A DNA stretch of 64,000 nucleotides. Origin: Rhodoferax sp. GW822-FHT02A01. Its GTDB lineage: Bacteria; Pseudomonadota; Gammaproteobacteria; Burkholderiales; Burkholderiaceae_C. A model generated the notes under the pieces. It worked only from the letters and a program-made list of their open reading frames with translations, was not told the origin of the DNA and did no database searches. Made by a program: the position numbers and the translations under genes. Shown piece by piece: positions 44,190 through 54,394 of this stretch (positions within the stretch are counted from its first letter, which is position 1; the number at the start of each line of letters is the position of its first letter). The stretch spans positions 3,472,001 to 3,536,000 of the forward strand of contig NZ_CP152376.1 of the NCBI RefSeq assembly GCF_038784515.1, in the 5' to 3' direction.

Positions 44190-46510
44190 GGTGAATCGAC
44201 GTCATGCTGGTGTACTAGCACCGGTGCCATTCGCTCCAGAACCTCCACGCGCTTTAGGAGTCTGCGATTTTCAGAAAATATGTTGAATCGACGGAATGCC
44301 TCATGCACGCTTTCTCGCAATTCAGCATCACCTATCGGTTTGCTCAATACTTTGAACAAATCACCGCGGTTTACTGCATTGATGACCGTGCTAAAGTCGG
44401 CGTAACCAGTGAGCAGTAGTCGAATGGTATCGGGATACATCTCTTTGACGGCATGCAAGAAGTCGGTCCCTGTCATGCTAGGCATGCGCTGATCCGAGAT
44501 GATGACACCGACTTCGTGTGCAGCGAGCAACTCAAACGCTTCGACGGTGCTGGAGGTCGTGAGAGTCGGCCAGCGCTCCCTGCGAAATATTCTGCGCATA
44601 GCTGCCAATACGTTAAGCTCGTCATCCACAATCAGCAGTGCAGATTCCGCAGCTGGAGGATCGACATCTGCCTGCAAAAATTCGCCCTTGACGAGAAGTG
44701 CCGCAATGTCCTGCGGTGGTACCGGGCGGCTGTACAAGTAGCCCTGCGACTCCTGGCACATTTGCTTGCGCAAATATCCATGCTGCCCTTTTGTTTCAAC
44801 GCCTTCGGCTATGGTCTCCAAGCCTAGGCTGGCGGCCATCGCCAGGATGCTGCGAACCAAAGCAGCGCTTCCAGTGTGTTGAGTCATATCGCGTACAAAA
44901 GACTGGTCTATTTTGATGCGATCGACCGGATAGCGCTGCAAGTAGCTAAGTGATGAATAGCCCGTTCCAAAGTCGTCTAAAGACAGCGTGATGCCTAGGG
45001 ATTTCAACTGGTGCATCATGGAGATGGTTTGCTCGGCGCTCTCCAGAATGAGACTTTCTGTTAGTTCCAGTTCCAGAAACTCGGCGTCCAATTGTGTCTC
45101 TTCCAACGTCCTTCTAACAATTGCGATCAAATCAGGGGAGCGAAATTGTTGTGCCGACAAATTGACTGCCATGCGCAAGGGCGCATGGCCGGCCAGTTGC
45201 CATGCCTTTGCCTGCTGGCATGCCATACGCAGAACCCAGGCTCCTACCTTGGGCATGAGTCCTGCCTCTTCCAGAAGGGGGATAAATTGTGCCGGTCCAA
45301 CCAAGCCCAGCTTGGGGTTTTGCCAACGCAGCAGAGCCTCCACGCCAACGACGATGCCGGTTCTTAAATTGAGTTGCGGCTGAAAGTGCAATACAAATTC
45401 GTTTTGCTCCAACGCCCGATGCAAATCAGTGAGCATTTGAAAGCGCTGCGCCAAACCACGATCAAGGTCTGCCGAATACAGCCGGTAGCCTATTTCTTCC
45501 GTGGATTGGTCAGTCGCGGCCTGGGCACGGCGCAACAAATTGCCCCAATCATTTTCGTGCAAGGGGTAAGCCACAACGCCGATGCCCATTTGTAGATACA
45601 CATCTTTGCCATCCGATTTGAAGGGAGGCGATAACACATCGCGCACTTTGCGTGCGAAGGCTTCCAGCGTCGTTCCGTCTTGCAATTCTGGAGTGACGAT
45701 GACGAATTCGTCTGGAGCTAGTTGAACTACCAGTCCATCTTGACCACGATGAGAGTCCAGGCGAGATGCAATTCTGCGAAGAACTTCGTCCATCGCTAGT
45801 CTGCCAAGTGCCAGCACGATCTGTTCGACGCGTCTCAATCGAATGTTGACCATCGTCAGCAGGCGACCATTTCGATCGGCCATCGCAGCGAGATTGGGCA
45901 GCCTAACATCCAGAAGCGCTCGGTTCGGGAGTCCTGTTTGGGCATCATAGAACGCAAGGTAGTAAAGCTTGGACTCTCCAGCAAGGCGCTGTTGGTCAGC
46001 ACGCATATTACCCAGCGAGAAGGAGACATCGGCTGCGACTTCATCCAACAGATCGGACACCACCGGATCGACTACATCGCGTGCGCTGCAGTACAGCATG
46101 AAGACGCCAATGAACTTGGATAACTCCTTCAGCGGCAAACCCGCCATCGATAGGAAACCTTCATCCAACATGGCTTTTTGACATGGCAGTGGACCCGTTC
46201 CGTTTTCCAGATCGTTGCAGATGATGGGTACCTGCCTCTGGAGAACATATTGTGCGGTGGATTCAATTACTTCTGGTGAGTGAGGATTGCCAGGCAGGTG
46301 ACCACTCTGGGCCATTTGCCGGAAGTGACCAGAGGTTGGATCGACCAAACCAATCCATGCAAACTGAAATAGATTGGATTCAACGGAAATATCGCAAACG
46401 TCACGATACAAACGGTCTGGAGAATCAGCACGAACAATGGCACGATTGACGCGACTGAGCATAGTCAGGAATCGGTTGATGCGATCTACTCTCCCCATCT
46501 CCGTTTCCAT
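44186..46510 (-). CDS. GAF-GGDEF-EAL-receiver protein
   Basis: The 774-residue protein has a GAF domain (residues about 10-170), a GGDEF domain whose signature is LAPDEF (two glycines lost, so no cyclase activity expected), an EAL domain with EALLRW, VNLSAQQF, ELTESLI, DDFGTGYSSL, RIKIDQSF and AEGVETKGQ, and a C-terminal receiver (VDDEL, ISDQRMPSMTG, LSKPI). The layout mirrors the protein at 13526-15634 with GAF in place of the FIST partner. ATG 46510 follows GGGGAG by 7 nt. It should hydrolyse cyclic di-GMP under receiver and GAF control. Overlaps the next gene by 4 nt. Confidence 0.9.
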   Translation of the reverse strand: METEMGRVDRINRFLTMLSRVNRAIVRADSPDRLYRDVCDISVESNLFQFAWIGLVDPTSGHFRQMAQSGHLPGNPHSPEVIESTAQYVLQRQVPIICNDLENGTGPLPCQKAMLDEGFLSMAGLPLKELSKFIGVFMLYCSARDVVDPVVSDLLDEVAADVSFSLGNMRADQQRLAGESKLYYLAFYDAQTGLPNRALLDVRLPNLAAMADRNGRLLTMVNIRLRRVEQIVLALGRLAMDEVLRRIASRLDSHRGQDGLVVQLAPDEFVIVTPELQDGTTLEAFARKVRDVLSPPFKSDGKDVYLQMGIGVVAYPLHENDWGNLLRRAQAATDQSTEEIGYRLYSADLDRGLAQRFQMLTDLHRALEQNEFVLHFQPQLNLRTGIVVGVEALLRWQNPKLGLVGPAQFIPLLEEAGLMPKVGAWVLRMACQQAKAWQLAGHAPLRMAVNLSAQQFRSPDLIAIVRRTLEETQLDAEFLELELTESLILESAEQTISMMHQLKSLGITLSLDDFGTGYSSLSYLQRYPVDRIKIDQSFVRDMTQHTGSAALVRSILAMAASLGLETIAEGVETKGQHGYLRKQMCQESQGYLYSRPVPPQDIAALLVKGEFLQADVDPPAAESALLIVDDELNVLAAMRRIFRRERWPTLTTSSTVEAFELLAAHEVGVIISDQRMPSMTGTDFLHAVKEMYPDTIRLLLTGYADFSTVINAVNRGDLFKVLSKPIGDAELRESVHEAFRRFNIFSENRRLLKRVEVLERMAPVLVHQHDVDSP

Positions 46511-46570
46511 GCAAACACTCCCCATTTTGATGTTTTCAAAACCGTAGAACCCTACCGCAGTCCACAAAAA

Positions 46571-46942
46571 TCATGCTTTAGGGGCTTGCAGGAATTCAGC
46601 CAGTCGCTTGGACAATTCCCAACGATCAATTGGCTTTACCAAGATACCGTCAGCACCGCACGATGCAATACGCTGCCTCGCGGCGACGTCGTATAGGGCC
46701 GTGACAACGACGATAGGAATAGACGTAGTCTGGGCATGGTTCTTGAGGCATCGTATTACTTCGAATCCATCCAGTCCTGGCATCATCAAGTCCAGTAGAA
46801 CAATGTTCGGTTGCTCCGCGATGGCCAGTTCTATTCCATTCTCTCCGTCCCGAGCAACCAATGGCATATGCCCTTCCGCACGAACCAATATTTCTAACAA
46901 TCTGCAGTTGGAGGCATCGTCGTCAATAATCAGAACTTTCAT
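46571..46942 (-). CDS. CheY-like single-domain response regulator
   Basis: The 123-residue protein is a lone receiver: LIIDDDASN at the start, the phosphoacceptor in VLLDLMMPGLDGFE, VVVTALYD (Thr) and LVKPIDRW (Lys). No output domain is present. Start at 46942 or at ATG 46948 cannot be separated. It heads the minus-strand unit that runs to 38908, so it may shuttle phosphate between the kinases encoded there. Confidence 0.88.
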   Translation of the reverse strand: MKVLIIDDDASNCRLLEILVRAEGHMPLVARDGENGIELAIAEQPNIVLLDLMMPGLDGFEVIRCLKNHAQTTSIPIVVVTALYDVAARQRIASCGADGILVKPIDRWELSKRLAEFLQAPKA

Positions 46943-48144
46943 AAACATCAATTTTGTCAAATACTCACGCTATTCAAGCTGAATGCAAACAGACAAGACT
47001 TTTGAAGGATGCGCCCAGTTTGCCTCTCAAAGTTCAATAAGTCCACCATAGTAGCTTTAATAGAAGTTGGAAAGGTCGGGTAACAAATGGCCCTGTCTTG
47101 ATCGCATGAATTCACGACAGAATGCAGCGCGTTTGTCCAGAACGAAAGGCAAGTTGGGACCATGTCATCTTGTTCCTTTTTGTATACTGTATCGACAATA
47201 AAGCGTTAGGCTAGTATCAATCTTGAATCGATTACAAAATTAAGTAACTACTTACTATGCCTTGGCTCATGCTATCCATCTACAACAGAAAGCGGCGTAC
47301 CGCGCGCAAGCAGCATTGGGCTAACGATATCAAGTTCAGGGAGCCCTGTCCTAAAGAGCACCGCATTGGGAGGAACATAACTTGTTCCATCGAGGCACGA
47401 ATTAAAGTCCCTCACGTCAACTGCAGGGACGTAGGCGCCAACCACACGGAAGTAAGCCTGCACGCCATTCTGTGTAATGGAATTCGATACAACGGCTGAA
47501 TAACGGGAAAGACTTCGTTCCCGAAGGAAATATTTTGAAATGTAAACACTGCGGTCTAGATCACACAAATTCAAGTTGTACTTTGGCGACTCGCCTCACA
47601 GTGACCAAGACTGGCAGCCTCGTAACCGTGTAAAGATGTCCTATCAGGATGCGCCAGAGCTCCACGGGTGGCGAATTTAACTAGCAGTTGCCGGTTATTA
47701 GTTATTAGCCGCTAGTGGTCGACTCCTGAAATAGTGGTGCCCGAGCGGCTAGCCGCATAGCTGACGTTGGAGTCAACCCTCAGAGCTGTGGTCGTTGATG
47801 AGTACCGCCGGTGTGCCCAGACCGACCATTGTCTTCAGTTAAATCGACGCATGAAAGCTGTCTTTCGGATTTGAGCCTACTGGAGATACTAAGGTACCGT
47901 CGAAGGCAATTTCTCGTCCGAATCGTGCTTGGCCTCTCATTGCGTCCTACGTCTTTACAAACTGCAGCACAAATGTTACTTGGTCTATGTGTGCTAGCGA
48001 ACATAGTGCACCAACCCAAGTGGTTACCCTGTAAAACGTGTTGCCGCCGCTTAATTCTTTTGGGCAGTGGACCATGCGCCGCCGTGTGACCGGTCCGGCA
48101 AGCGCGTTCCCCTGTTCCGATCTTTGTTTTTTCGGAATATCACG
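46943..48144 (+). other. Gene-poor region
   Basis: No convincing gene is seen in about 1.2 kb. A 100-codon minus-strand frame at 47272-47574 (ending in LLARGTPLSVVDG) starts at a TTG and has no recognised domain. Promoters for the minus-strand operon should lie near 46950-47100. The stretch marks the edge of an accessory block that extends to tRNA-Leu. Confidence 0.4.
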
Positions 48145-48597
48145 ATGCCAGTTCCATCCCATGAGCCAGAGAGCCGCGCCATCGCGGACACCATTGTTGA
48201 CGCTCAACGACAGGAAACACTGGTCAAAGCGGGCGCTTTGCAACACGCTATTTTCAATAGCGCCAATTTTTCCAGCATCGCTACGGATGCGCGGGGCGTA
48301 ATCCAAATTTTTAACGTTGGCGCCGAACGTATGCTTGGGTTTGAGGCCGCCGAAGTAGTGAGCAGGATTACACCGGCCGATATCTCGGATCCGCAGGAGC
48401 TGGTCGCCAGGGCGCAAACGCTCAGTGCAGAGCTTTCCAGCACCATCCAACCTGGTTTTGAAGCGCTTGTTTTCAAGGCTTCGCGTGGGATTGAAGACAT
48501 TTATGAGCTTACCCCATCGTTATCCGTGAACTTATGGCCGCCGTTGACGAAATTCTGGCCAGTTTGGAAGGTACTACCCTTTAGGCGCAGAGAATGA
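48145..48597 (+). pseudogene. Collapsed PAS/receiver hybrid kinase gene
   Basis: From ATG 48145 the frame reads ESRAIADTIVDAQRQETLV and a PAS domain (FSSIATDARGVIQIFNVGAE through SRGIEDIYELT). Right after, another frame over about 48515-48595 gives VIRELMAAVDEILASLEGTT and a TAG, the typical C-terminal tail of a receiver domain. The kinase and most of the receiver are missing, so an internal deletion with a frame change has joined the two ends. In relatives the middle holds a histidine kinase. Confidence 0.7.
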
Positions 48598-48789
48598 TTC
48601 GCTTGGCAAGAAAGTTTCAAAAATGAGGTGACGGAGCTTGGTAATCACAAGCGACAGCGCTAGACTGAAGATCAGACGGTGTGCAATTCTGCCTTCAAGG
48701 ACCAGGCATTTGGTTGTGTAAGCAAACTCAGTTCAGGCCCGTTTGATGGTTTTGAACGATTGACATCTTTAATTTGGTAGAAAAAATAT

Positions 48790-50568
48790 ATGATCGGTAA
48801 CCGTTTGAGTTTTGTTGGAAAATTTCGTCTTTTGATTGGAACGACCATCCTGGGGGTGGCTTTACTTGCCACATACGCGGTGCTACAAATACGCAGCGAA
48901 ATCTTTAACGGGCGTAGAGCCGAGTTGGTGTCAGCGGTGCAATCGCAAACCAATATTGTTGAGGGATATCAAGCTGCCGCTGCCGCAGGCAAGATGAGCG
49001 TGGAGGATGCCAAGAAGGCAGCCAGTGAGGCGGTGTTCCACGCTCGGTATGGTGGTGCTGACGGCAAGACCAACTACTTTTACATACTCACTACCGATGG
49101 CGCGGCGGTGATGCACCCCTTCAACAAGAACTGGACGCCAGGGAAGAGTCAGATTGGCGTTATCAATGCGCAGGGCATTGATACAGTCAAAACTTTTGTG
49201 GACGCAATGCGCGCCAGCGCCAATGGCTCTATTTTCATTGAATCATTCGTGGTCAAACCAGGCGAGACCCGCAGTGATGCACCAATCTTTCCCAAGCTTC
49301 AAAACATTCGCCGTGTGCCAGGCTGGGACTGGATGATTGGCTCCGGTCTCTATACCGATGAAGCGGAAGCGCAGGCGCGCTCGGCTATGTACAGTGCCCT
49401 GGCCATCATGGCGGCGGTCTTGGTAATCATTGCTGGCGTTGGCATGCTGATAGCGCGCAGCACCTTGCGCCAGTTGGGTGGTGACCCTGCCGATGCCATA
49501 TACGCAATGGACCAGGTGGCCGGGGGAAACCTGAGTGTAAATACGCTCTCATCCCATAAGGGCAGTCTGCTGGCATCCCTGGCCACGATGACGGGGGCAT
49601 TTAGAAGTACCGTGGAACAAGTACGAAGCTCGGCCGAAAGCATTCAAGTGGCAAGCAACGAAGTGGCTTCGGGAAATCTGGATCTGTCCAACCGCACCGA
49701 ACAGCAGGCCAGTGCGTTGGAGGAAACGGCGGCCTCCATGGAAGAGCTCAGTTCCACGGTCAAGCAAAACGCTGAAAACGCCCGACAAGCCAACCAGCTT
49801 GCACAGAGCGCATCCGTGGTTGCTGTCAGGGGAGGTGAGGTGGTTTCTCAAGTGGTGGATACCATGAAGGGCATCAACGACAGTTCCAAGAAGATCAGCG
49901 ACATCATCAGTGTGATTGACGGCATTGCCTTCCAGACCAACATTCTGGCGCTGAACGCAGCCGTGGAAGCGGCGCGCGCCGGCGAACAGGGTCGTGGCTT
50001 TGCGGTGGTAGCCAGCGAAGTGCGCAGCCTGGCTGGACGCTCTGCTGAAGCGGCCAAGGAGATCAAGAGCCTAATCAACGCCAGCGTGGAGCGGGTGGAG
50101 CAGGGCACGCTGCTGGTAGACCAGGCCGGTACCACCATGACCGAAGTCGTGAGTTCCATCCGCAGAGTGACGGACATCATGGGTGAGATCAGCGCCGCCA
50201 GCACGGAGCAAAGCCAGGGTGTGGCCCAAGTGGGCGAAGCCGTTGCGCAACTGGATCAGGCCACGCAGCAGAACGCGGCGCTGGTGGAGGAGATGGCCGC
50301 TGCCGCATCCAGCCTGAAGGGCCAGGCACAGGACTTGGTGCTGGCTGTGGGCGTATTCCAACTTGGCAATGAAGGAAATGCCGCTACAACGCAACGCAGC
50401 ATCGCTGGTCTGCAAAGTTCCAGCGTGCGGCGAGTGGAGCGGGCTCCCACAGTTGCTGCCAAGCAGCCCTCGAAATCTGTACCCAATCGCATACCCTTGA
50501 AAGTTGGTCAGGTGAAGAAAAAGGTCGCTGTAACTGCCGGCGCAGATGGAGAATGGTCTGGCTTTTGA
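48790..50568 (+). CDS. Cache-type methyl-accepting chemotaxis protein
   Basis: The 592-residue receptor has TM1 (about 14-34), a single-Cache periplasmic domain ([20 protein letters not shown], then [16 protein letters not shown]), TM2 (about 200-220), HAMP, and an MA signalling domain with [20 protein letters not shown]. sCache receptors often sense small organic acids. The tail ends EWSGF, similar to the CheR/CheB tether WxxF. The promoter region contains TTGACA near 48760, but a matching -10 is weak. It is placed in the accessory block but is intact. Confidence 0.9.
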   Translation: MIGNRLSFVGKFRLLIGTTILGVALLATYAVLQIRSEIFNGRRAELVSAVQSQTNIVEGYQAAAAAGKMSVEDAKKAASEAVFHARYGGADGKTNYFYILTTDGAAVMHPFNKNWTPGKSQIGVINAQGIDTVKTFVDAMRASANGSIFIESFVVKPGETRSDAPIFPKLQNIRRVPGWDWMIGSGLYTDEAEAQARSAMYSALAIMAAVLVIIAGVGMLIARSTLRQLGGDPADAIYAMDQVAGGNLSVNTLSSHKGSLLASLATMTGAFRSTVEQVRSSAESIQVASNEVASGNLDLSNRTEQQASALEETAASMEELSSTVKQNAENARQANQLAQSASVVAVRGGEVVSQVVDTMKGINDSSKKISDIISVIDGIAFQTNILALNAAVEAARAGEQGRGFAVVASEVRSLAGRSAEAAKEIKSLINASVERVEQGTLLVDQAGTTMTEVVSSIRRVTDIMGEISAASTEQSQGVAQVGEAVAQLDQATQQNAALVEEMAAAASSLKGQAQDLVLAVGVFQLGNEGNAATTQRSIAGLQSSSVRRVERAPTVAAKQPSKSVPNRIPLKVGQVKKKVAVTAGADGEWSGF

Positions 50569-50622
50569 TTACCGTCCGGTTTTGTCTAACTTACTGCAGA
50601 TGGCAGCAATGTGATCACTTCG

Positions 50623-50800
50623 TCAACCGACTCTCCGCAATGCGCAGTTCATAGGAACTGATTCCTCGGCTATGGACCCGCAAAGCGCAAATTCCTCAAA
50701 GTCGTGTAAGGGCAGAGGTCGACTAAAGAAGTACCCTTGGTAAGCGTGGCAGCCAGCGCTTGCCAGAAAATCTCTTTGTGCGGTCTGCCGTTTCCAGCGC
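50623..50800 (-). pseudogene. EAL-domain C-terminal fragment
   Basis: A minus-strand frame reads TAQRDFLASAGCHAYQGYFF and SRPLPLHDFEEFAL, the C-terminal end of an EAL domain, then a short tail to its stop. Everything upstream is missing; the RHS gene begins in its place. The piece is a remnant of a cyclic-di-GMP phosphodiesterase gene. Confidence 0.65.
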
Positions 50801-50828
50801 ATCCAGGTAGGCACCCGAATGATTTCAT

Positions 50829-53800
50829 TTAATGCACCCCAGGAATGAATCCCGTGCCACCACCGGCTCCAGGGCGAGATTGCAAATGGTAGTGATTACC
50901 TTCCTCTTGCCCCCAACTGCCGCCAGATGAGAAGCACTGCGCAAAGCACGCCTCAACTGTTGAACGAGTCAAATCAGGATTTGAATTCTTGCCAACGTCA
51001 CAAGCCTGCCCAGTTTCATGAGCGCTTCCTTTGCTGTGTTCACCTTTCCAACCAGCAGTCACAGTCACTCCATGATTGGCAGTTCCATTTGCGCACGCAG
51101 AAAAACATGAAAGAGCACCAGCGGTTGCGTCGTTCACCGGCCTACCCGCCGTCGGCGTATATCTGTAATTGACAGATGTATCGCCCCGTCTGTCTAACCC
51201 CATTGGGTCCACATAGCTATGTGGATTCCCCTCGACATAGCTGTAGGTATTAATGCCCCCCGCCAGCCCGATGGGGTCAGATTGCCGGTATCGCCCTTGG
51301 CGCGCGTCGTAAGTGCGGTTCCAGTTATCAAAGAGACCGGTCTCCGCATCAAACACCTGCCCCGGGAACCTCTGGTTGTAGACGAAGGTGCCCAATGAGC
51401 TCGGGTCCTGGTTAGGAGCGGTGCCCCCAAAGGCTTCTGCCGTATCCCACCGCCATACGATGGCGTTGTCGCTTGACTGTGTAATCACCCGAGGCGCATG
51501 GGTGTGATCGGCATAGACGTTGTACAGGTTGACAGCAATATTGCTCTGGGCGGCCGCGCCCGTCTGCTTCATCACCCCCACCGGCAGTGCCGCAGGGCCT
51601 GCACCCAGATAGACGGTCTCGTCGATCGGGTTGTGATTGGCGTCGTACTCACCCAGCAGATTGCCGGCCTCGTCATAAACGAAGTAGGCCTTGCCGGTCG
51701 GAACGAGCGTTGTGTTGCTCGTCTTTAAGACCCGCTGCTCCAGCGCGTTGTAGGCATAGCCCACGGTGCCCCCCGCATTGGCAGCACTGGCCATGCGTCC
51801 GCGGTCACTGTAGGTGAAGGTGTTCATGCCGTCAGCGGTGATGTTGCCTGCAGCATCATAGGCCAAGCTGGCCGTCCCACCCACATCCTGAATTTGTGTA
51901 AGGCGGTTGCTGCTGGGGCTCACCGTATTGGCGTAGGAGGTACTACCCACCACCTTAGCTGTGCGGTTGCCATTGGCGTCATAACTGTACTGGGTGGTCA
52001 CCCCCCCAAAGGTGGCGCTGATGACGCGGTTGAGGCTGTCGTAGCTAAAGCTCTGGTCCAGATTGGGTGTGGCAACCCCGTTGTTGGCGTGGGTCAGGGC
52101 GGTGATGCGCCCGGCCGCATCGCGGCTTAAGGTGCGCGCCTGGCCCGCTGCGTTGCCGCTGCCCGCAGGATTGCCCAGTGGATAGGAGATCAACTGCCCA
52201 AAGCTGTCATAGCCCAGGCTGTATGCGAGCGAGTTGCCCCACACCCAACTCTTGGGCGCCCCATCCACGTTGGTGGTGAGGCTGGAGAGCAAAGGTGTGC
52301 TGGTGGTGCTGATGCCCACCCCGTTGGCGTTGACCGTGTTGATGCTCACGCCGGAGAGTTGGCCTGTGCTGTCGTAGCTGTAGTTCACCTGGTTGCCACT
52401 GGGGTAGGTGATGGCAATGAGCTTGTCGGTGGCACTGCCCGTATCCCCCCAGGTATAGCCCACGATGAAAGTCTGGCCGTTGGTCACCTGAGTCTTGCTG
52501 GTCATGCGACCTGCAGAATCAAAGGCGTAAGTCTGGCTACCTGACTCGTCAGTGATCTTGGTGAGTTCCCCCTTGGCTCCAGCATAAGGGGCGCTGCCAC
52601 CGTCGTACTCCAGACTGGTCGCAACCCCCGTGGGGTAGCTCACCGAGGTGAGCCGGTCCAACACATCATAGGTATAGCTGGTTACCTTGCCTCGGGCATC
52701 GGTGCGGGTCAGCAAATTGCCCTTGGCGTCATAAGTAAAGCCTGCCGTACCGGAGTCCGGGGAACTCTGCGAGTTGACCTGTCCCAGCCCGTTGGGACTG
52801 TAGGTGGTGGCCAGACTGCGAGGGTCGATCACTGCGGTGAGGTTGTTGGCCAAGTCGTAGCTGGCACTGGTCACCGTCGGGAGGGGCGCGCCTTGGTTGG
52901 CGGGCTCCTGCTTCTGGATTGGTCTGCCCAGGCTGTCGTAGTAGGTGGTGGTGGTCAGCCCATTGGGGTCAATGGCAATGGTGGGGTGGCCCATGGCGTC
53001 ATAGCCGTATTGGTAGGTCATCGTGCCACCGCCTGCCCCTACCGTGCCTGAGGGGCTCACTGTAATAGACACGGCAGATGAAGCGGATGCCAGGTTACCT
53101 GGGTCGCCTGCATAGCTTGCCGTAATGGAGTGGGTCCCCGCAGCCAGGGCTGTGGTGGAGAAGCTGGCAATGCCGCCGCTCAGTGTTGCGCTGCCCAGTG
53201 AGGTCGATCCGTCCAGGAAGCTGACCTGACCGCCGGGACTGGAGCCACTGACCGCAGCACTCAAAGTGACTTGCTCACCGGCCGTGATGCTGGTCTGGCT
53301 GGCATTCAACACCGTGGTGCTGGCAACTGTCGGGGCTTGGATCGTCTGGCTGAGCGCCGAGGAGGTACTGGCCGCATTGTTGGTGTCGCCCGCGTAGGCG
53401 GCCGTAATGCTGTGGCTACCTACAGCCAGGGAGTTGCTTGAGAATGTAGCCACACCGCTTACCAGGCTGCCGCTGCCCAAGGTTGTCGCCCCATCACTGA
53501 ACGTCACGTTGCCCGAAGGAGATGAGCCCGTAACAGTGGCGCTGAACGTGACGCTCGCACCTGTGGCCGCCGGGCTCAGGCTGGATACGAGGCTAACTCC
53601 GCTGGCAACTTGGCCCACCGCCTGCGTCACAGTGCTGGAAATGCTGCTGGCGTTGTTGGCGTTGTTGGCGTCTCCTCCATACACTGCAGTAAGACTGTGG
53701 CTGCCAACACTCAAGGTGGAAACGGAGTACGTTGCAACGCCTGAGGAGATGGTTGCACTACCCAGCGAGGTTGCGCCATCCATGAACGTTACGGTGCCAC

Positions 53801-53903
53801 TGGGCACGTTTCCGCTAACGGTTGCTGTCAAGGTGGTGGAGTTTCCAAATGTAGAAGGATTGAGGCCACTGGAGAGCGTTGTTCCGGAGGCTACCCGCCA
53901 CAT
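50829..53903 (-). CDS. RHS-repeat protein, 5'-truncated, with M15-like C-terminal tip
   Basis: The 1024-residue frame starts inside an Ig-like (Big_3_5-type) repeat array (four repeats of about 90 residues), then has many YD repeats (GYDAMGH, SYDLANN, and so on), an RHS core ending DPIGLAGGINTYSYVEGNPH, and a variable C-terminus of about 90 residues. That tip has SAHETGQACDV and NHYHLQS, matching the zinc site (SxHxxGxAxD and HxH) of M15 D-Ala-D-Ala peptidases. The N-terminal signal and upstream part are missing: the first codons are fused to a truncated IS3 OrfB at about 53890. No immunity gene is evident. Expression is doubtful. Confidence 0.8.
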   Translation of the reverse strand: MWRVASGTTLSSGLNPSTFGNSTTLTATVSGNVPSGTVTFMDGATSLGSATISSGVATYSVSTLSVGSHSLTAVYGGDANNANNASSISSTVTQAVGQVASGVSLVSSLSPAATGASVTFSATVTGSSPSGNVTFSDGATTLGSGSLVSGVATFSSNSLAVGSHSITAAYAGDTNNAASTSSALSQTIQAPTVASTTVLNASQTSITAGEQVTLSAAVSGSSPGGQVSFLDGSTSLGSATLSGGIASFSTTALAAGTHSITASYAGDPGNLASASSAVSITVSPSGTVGAGGGTMTYQYGYDAMGHPTIAIDPNGLTTTTYYDSLGRPIQKQEPANQGAPLPTVTSASYDLANNLTAVIDPRSLATTYSPNGLGQVNSQSSPDSGTAGFTYDAKGNLLTRTDARGKVTSYTYDVLDRLTSVSYPTGVATSLEYDGGSAPYAGAKGELTKITDESGSQTYAFDSAGRMTSKTQVTNGQTFIVGYTWGDTGSATDKLIAITYPSGNQVNYSYDSTGQLSGVSINTVNANGVGISTTSTPLLSSLTTNVDGAPKSWVWGNSLAYSLGYDSFGQLISYPLGNPAGSGNAAGQARTLSRDAAGRITALTHANNGVATPNLDQSFSYDSLNRVISATFGGVTTQYSYDANGNRTAKVVGSTSYANTVSPSSNRLTQIQDVGGTASLAYDAAGNITADGMNTFTYSDRGRMASAANAGGTVGYAYNALEQRVLKTSNTTLVPTGKAYFVYDEAGNLLGEYDANHNPIDETVYLGAGPAALPVGVMKQTGAAAQSNIAVNLYNVYADHTHAPRVITQSSDNAIVWRWDTAEAFGGTAPNQDPSSLGTFVYNQRFPGQVFDAETGLFDNWNRTYDARQGRYRQSDPIGLAGGINTYSYVEGNPHSYVDPMGLDRRGDTSVNYRYTPTAGRPVNDATAGALSCFSACANGTANHGVTVTAGWKGEHSKGSAHETGQACDVGKNSNPDLTRSTVEACFAQCFSSGGSWGQEEGNHYHLQSRPGAGGGTGFIPGVH

Positions 53904-54297
53904 CAATGGCCAAACATTCGCGTGTGTACTCGTCCACCACTGTCAGGCATTTCAATTGCTGGCCGTTGGCACATGAGTCAAACACAAAGTCGTAGAACCA
54001 TACCGAGTTGCGGCCCGCTGGCGGCATAGGCCGGGGCCGAGCCGCTGCGAGATGCCGACGCCGCTTATTCCTGGGCGGCACCTGCAGGCCAGCAGCGCTC
54101 CAGATGCGACTGCACCGGTCCCGCCCCATCTCCATGCCCTGGCGCTCCAAGAAGACGTGGATACGGCGTGCGCCAAACCGCGGGAACTGCCCGGATAGCT
54201 CTTTCATGGCTTCAATCACTGGCGCATCCTTGAGCGGCATGCGCAATTCGTAATGCAACCCGGAACGTGCTGCTTTCATCAGCGCACAGGCAATATG
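53886..54297 (-). pseudogene. IS3-family OrfB fragment
   Basis: The frame reads HIACALMKAARSGLHYELRM, RFGARRIHVFLERQG, WFYDFVFDSCANGQQLK and TVVDEYTRECLAIDVAGS, the N-terminal half of an IS3-family integrase-type transposase. It breaks off at about 53890 inside the RHS frame; the rest of the DDE core is gone, and there is no OrfA. It lies next to the end of an IS66 element at about 54351. Confidence 0.75.
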
Positions 54298-54350
54298 CCC
54301 AGAGTCTGTCTTTATCTCTTAGTTGTTCAAATTTGCGGAGCCACTTTTTT

Positions 54351-54390
54351 GTAAGAGTCCGGTGAGTACCGTACTTGACAGTCGGTAGTA
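54351..54390. repeat. Probable IS66 terminal inverted repeat
   Basis: The sequence starting GTAAGAGTCCGGTGAGTACC just outside the end of the IS66 transposase frame resembles the GTAAG-type ends of IS66-family elements. The opposite end of the element seems lost near 55.7 kb. Confidence 0.5.
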
Positions 54391-54394
54391 ACCG

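Noticed and set aside
47272..47574. 100-codon minus-strand frame
   Set aside because: TTG start, no ribosome-binding site and no recognisable domain; kept only as a remark.
47734..47743. 10-bp match (GTGGTGCCCG) to the 3' end of tRNA-Leu as a distal attachment site
   Set aside because: Ten bases can match by chance over 8 kb and the match does not extend into the tRNA body; no integrase gene is nearby.
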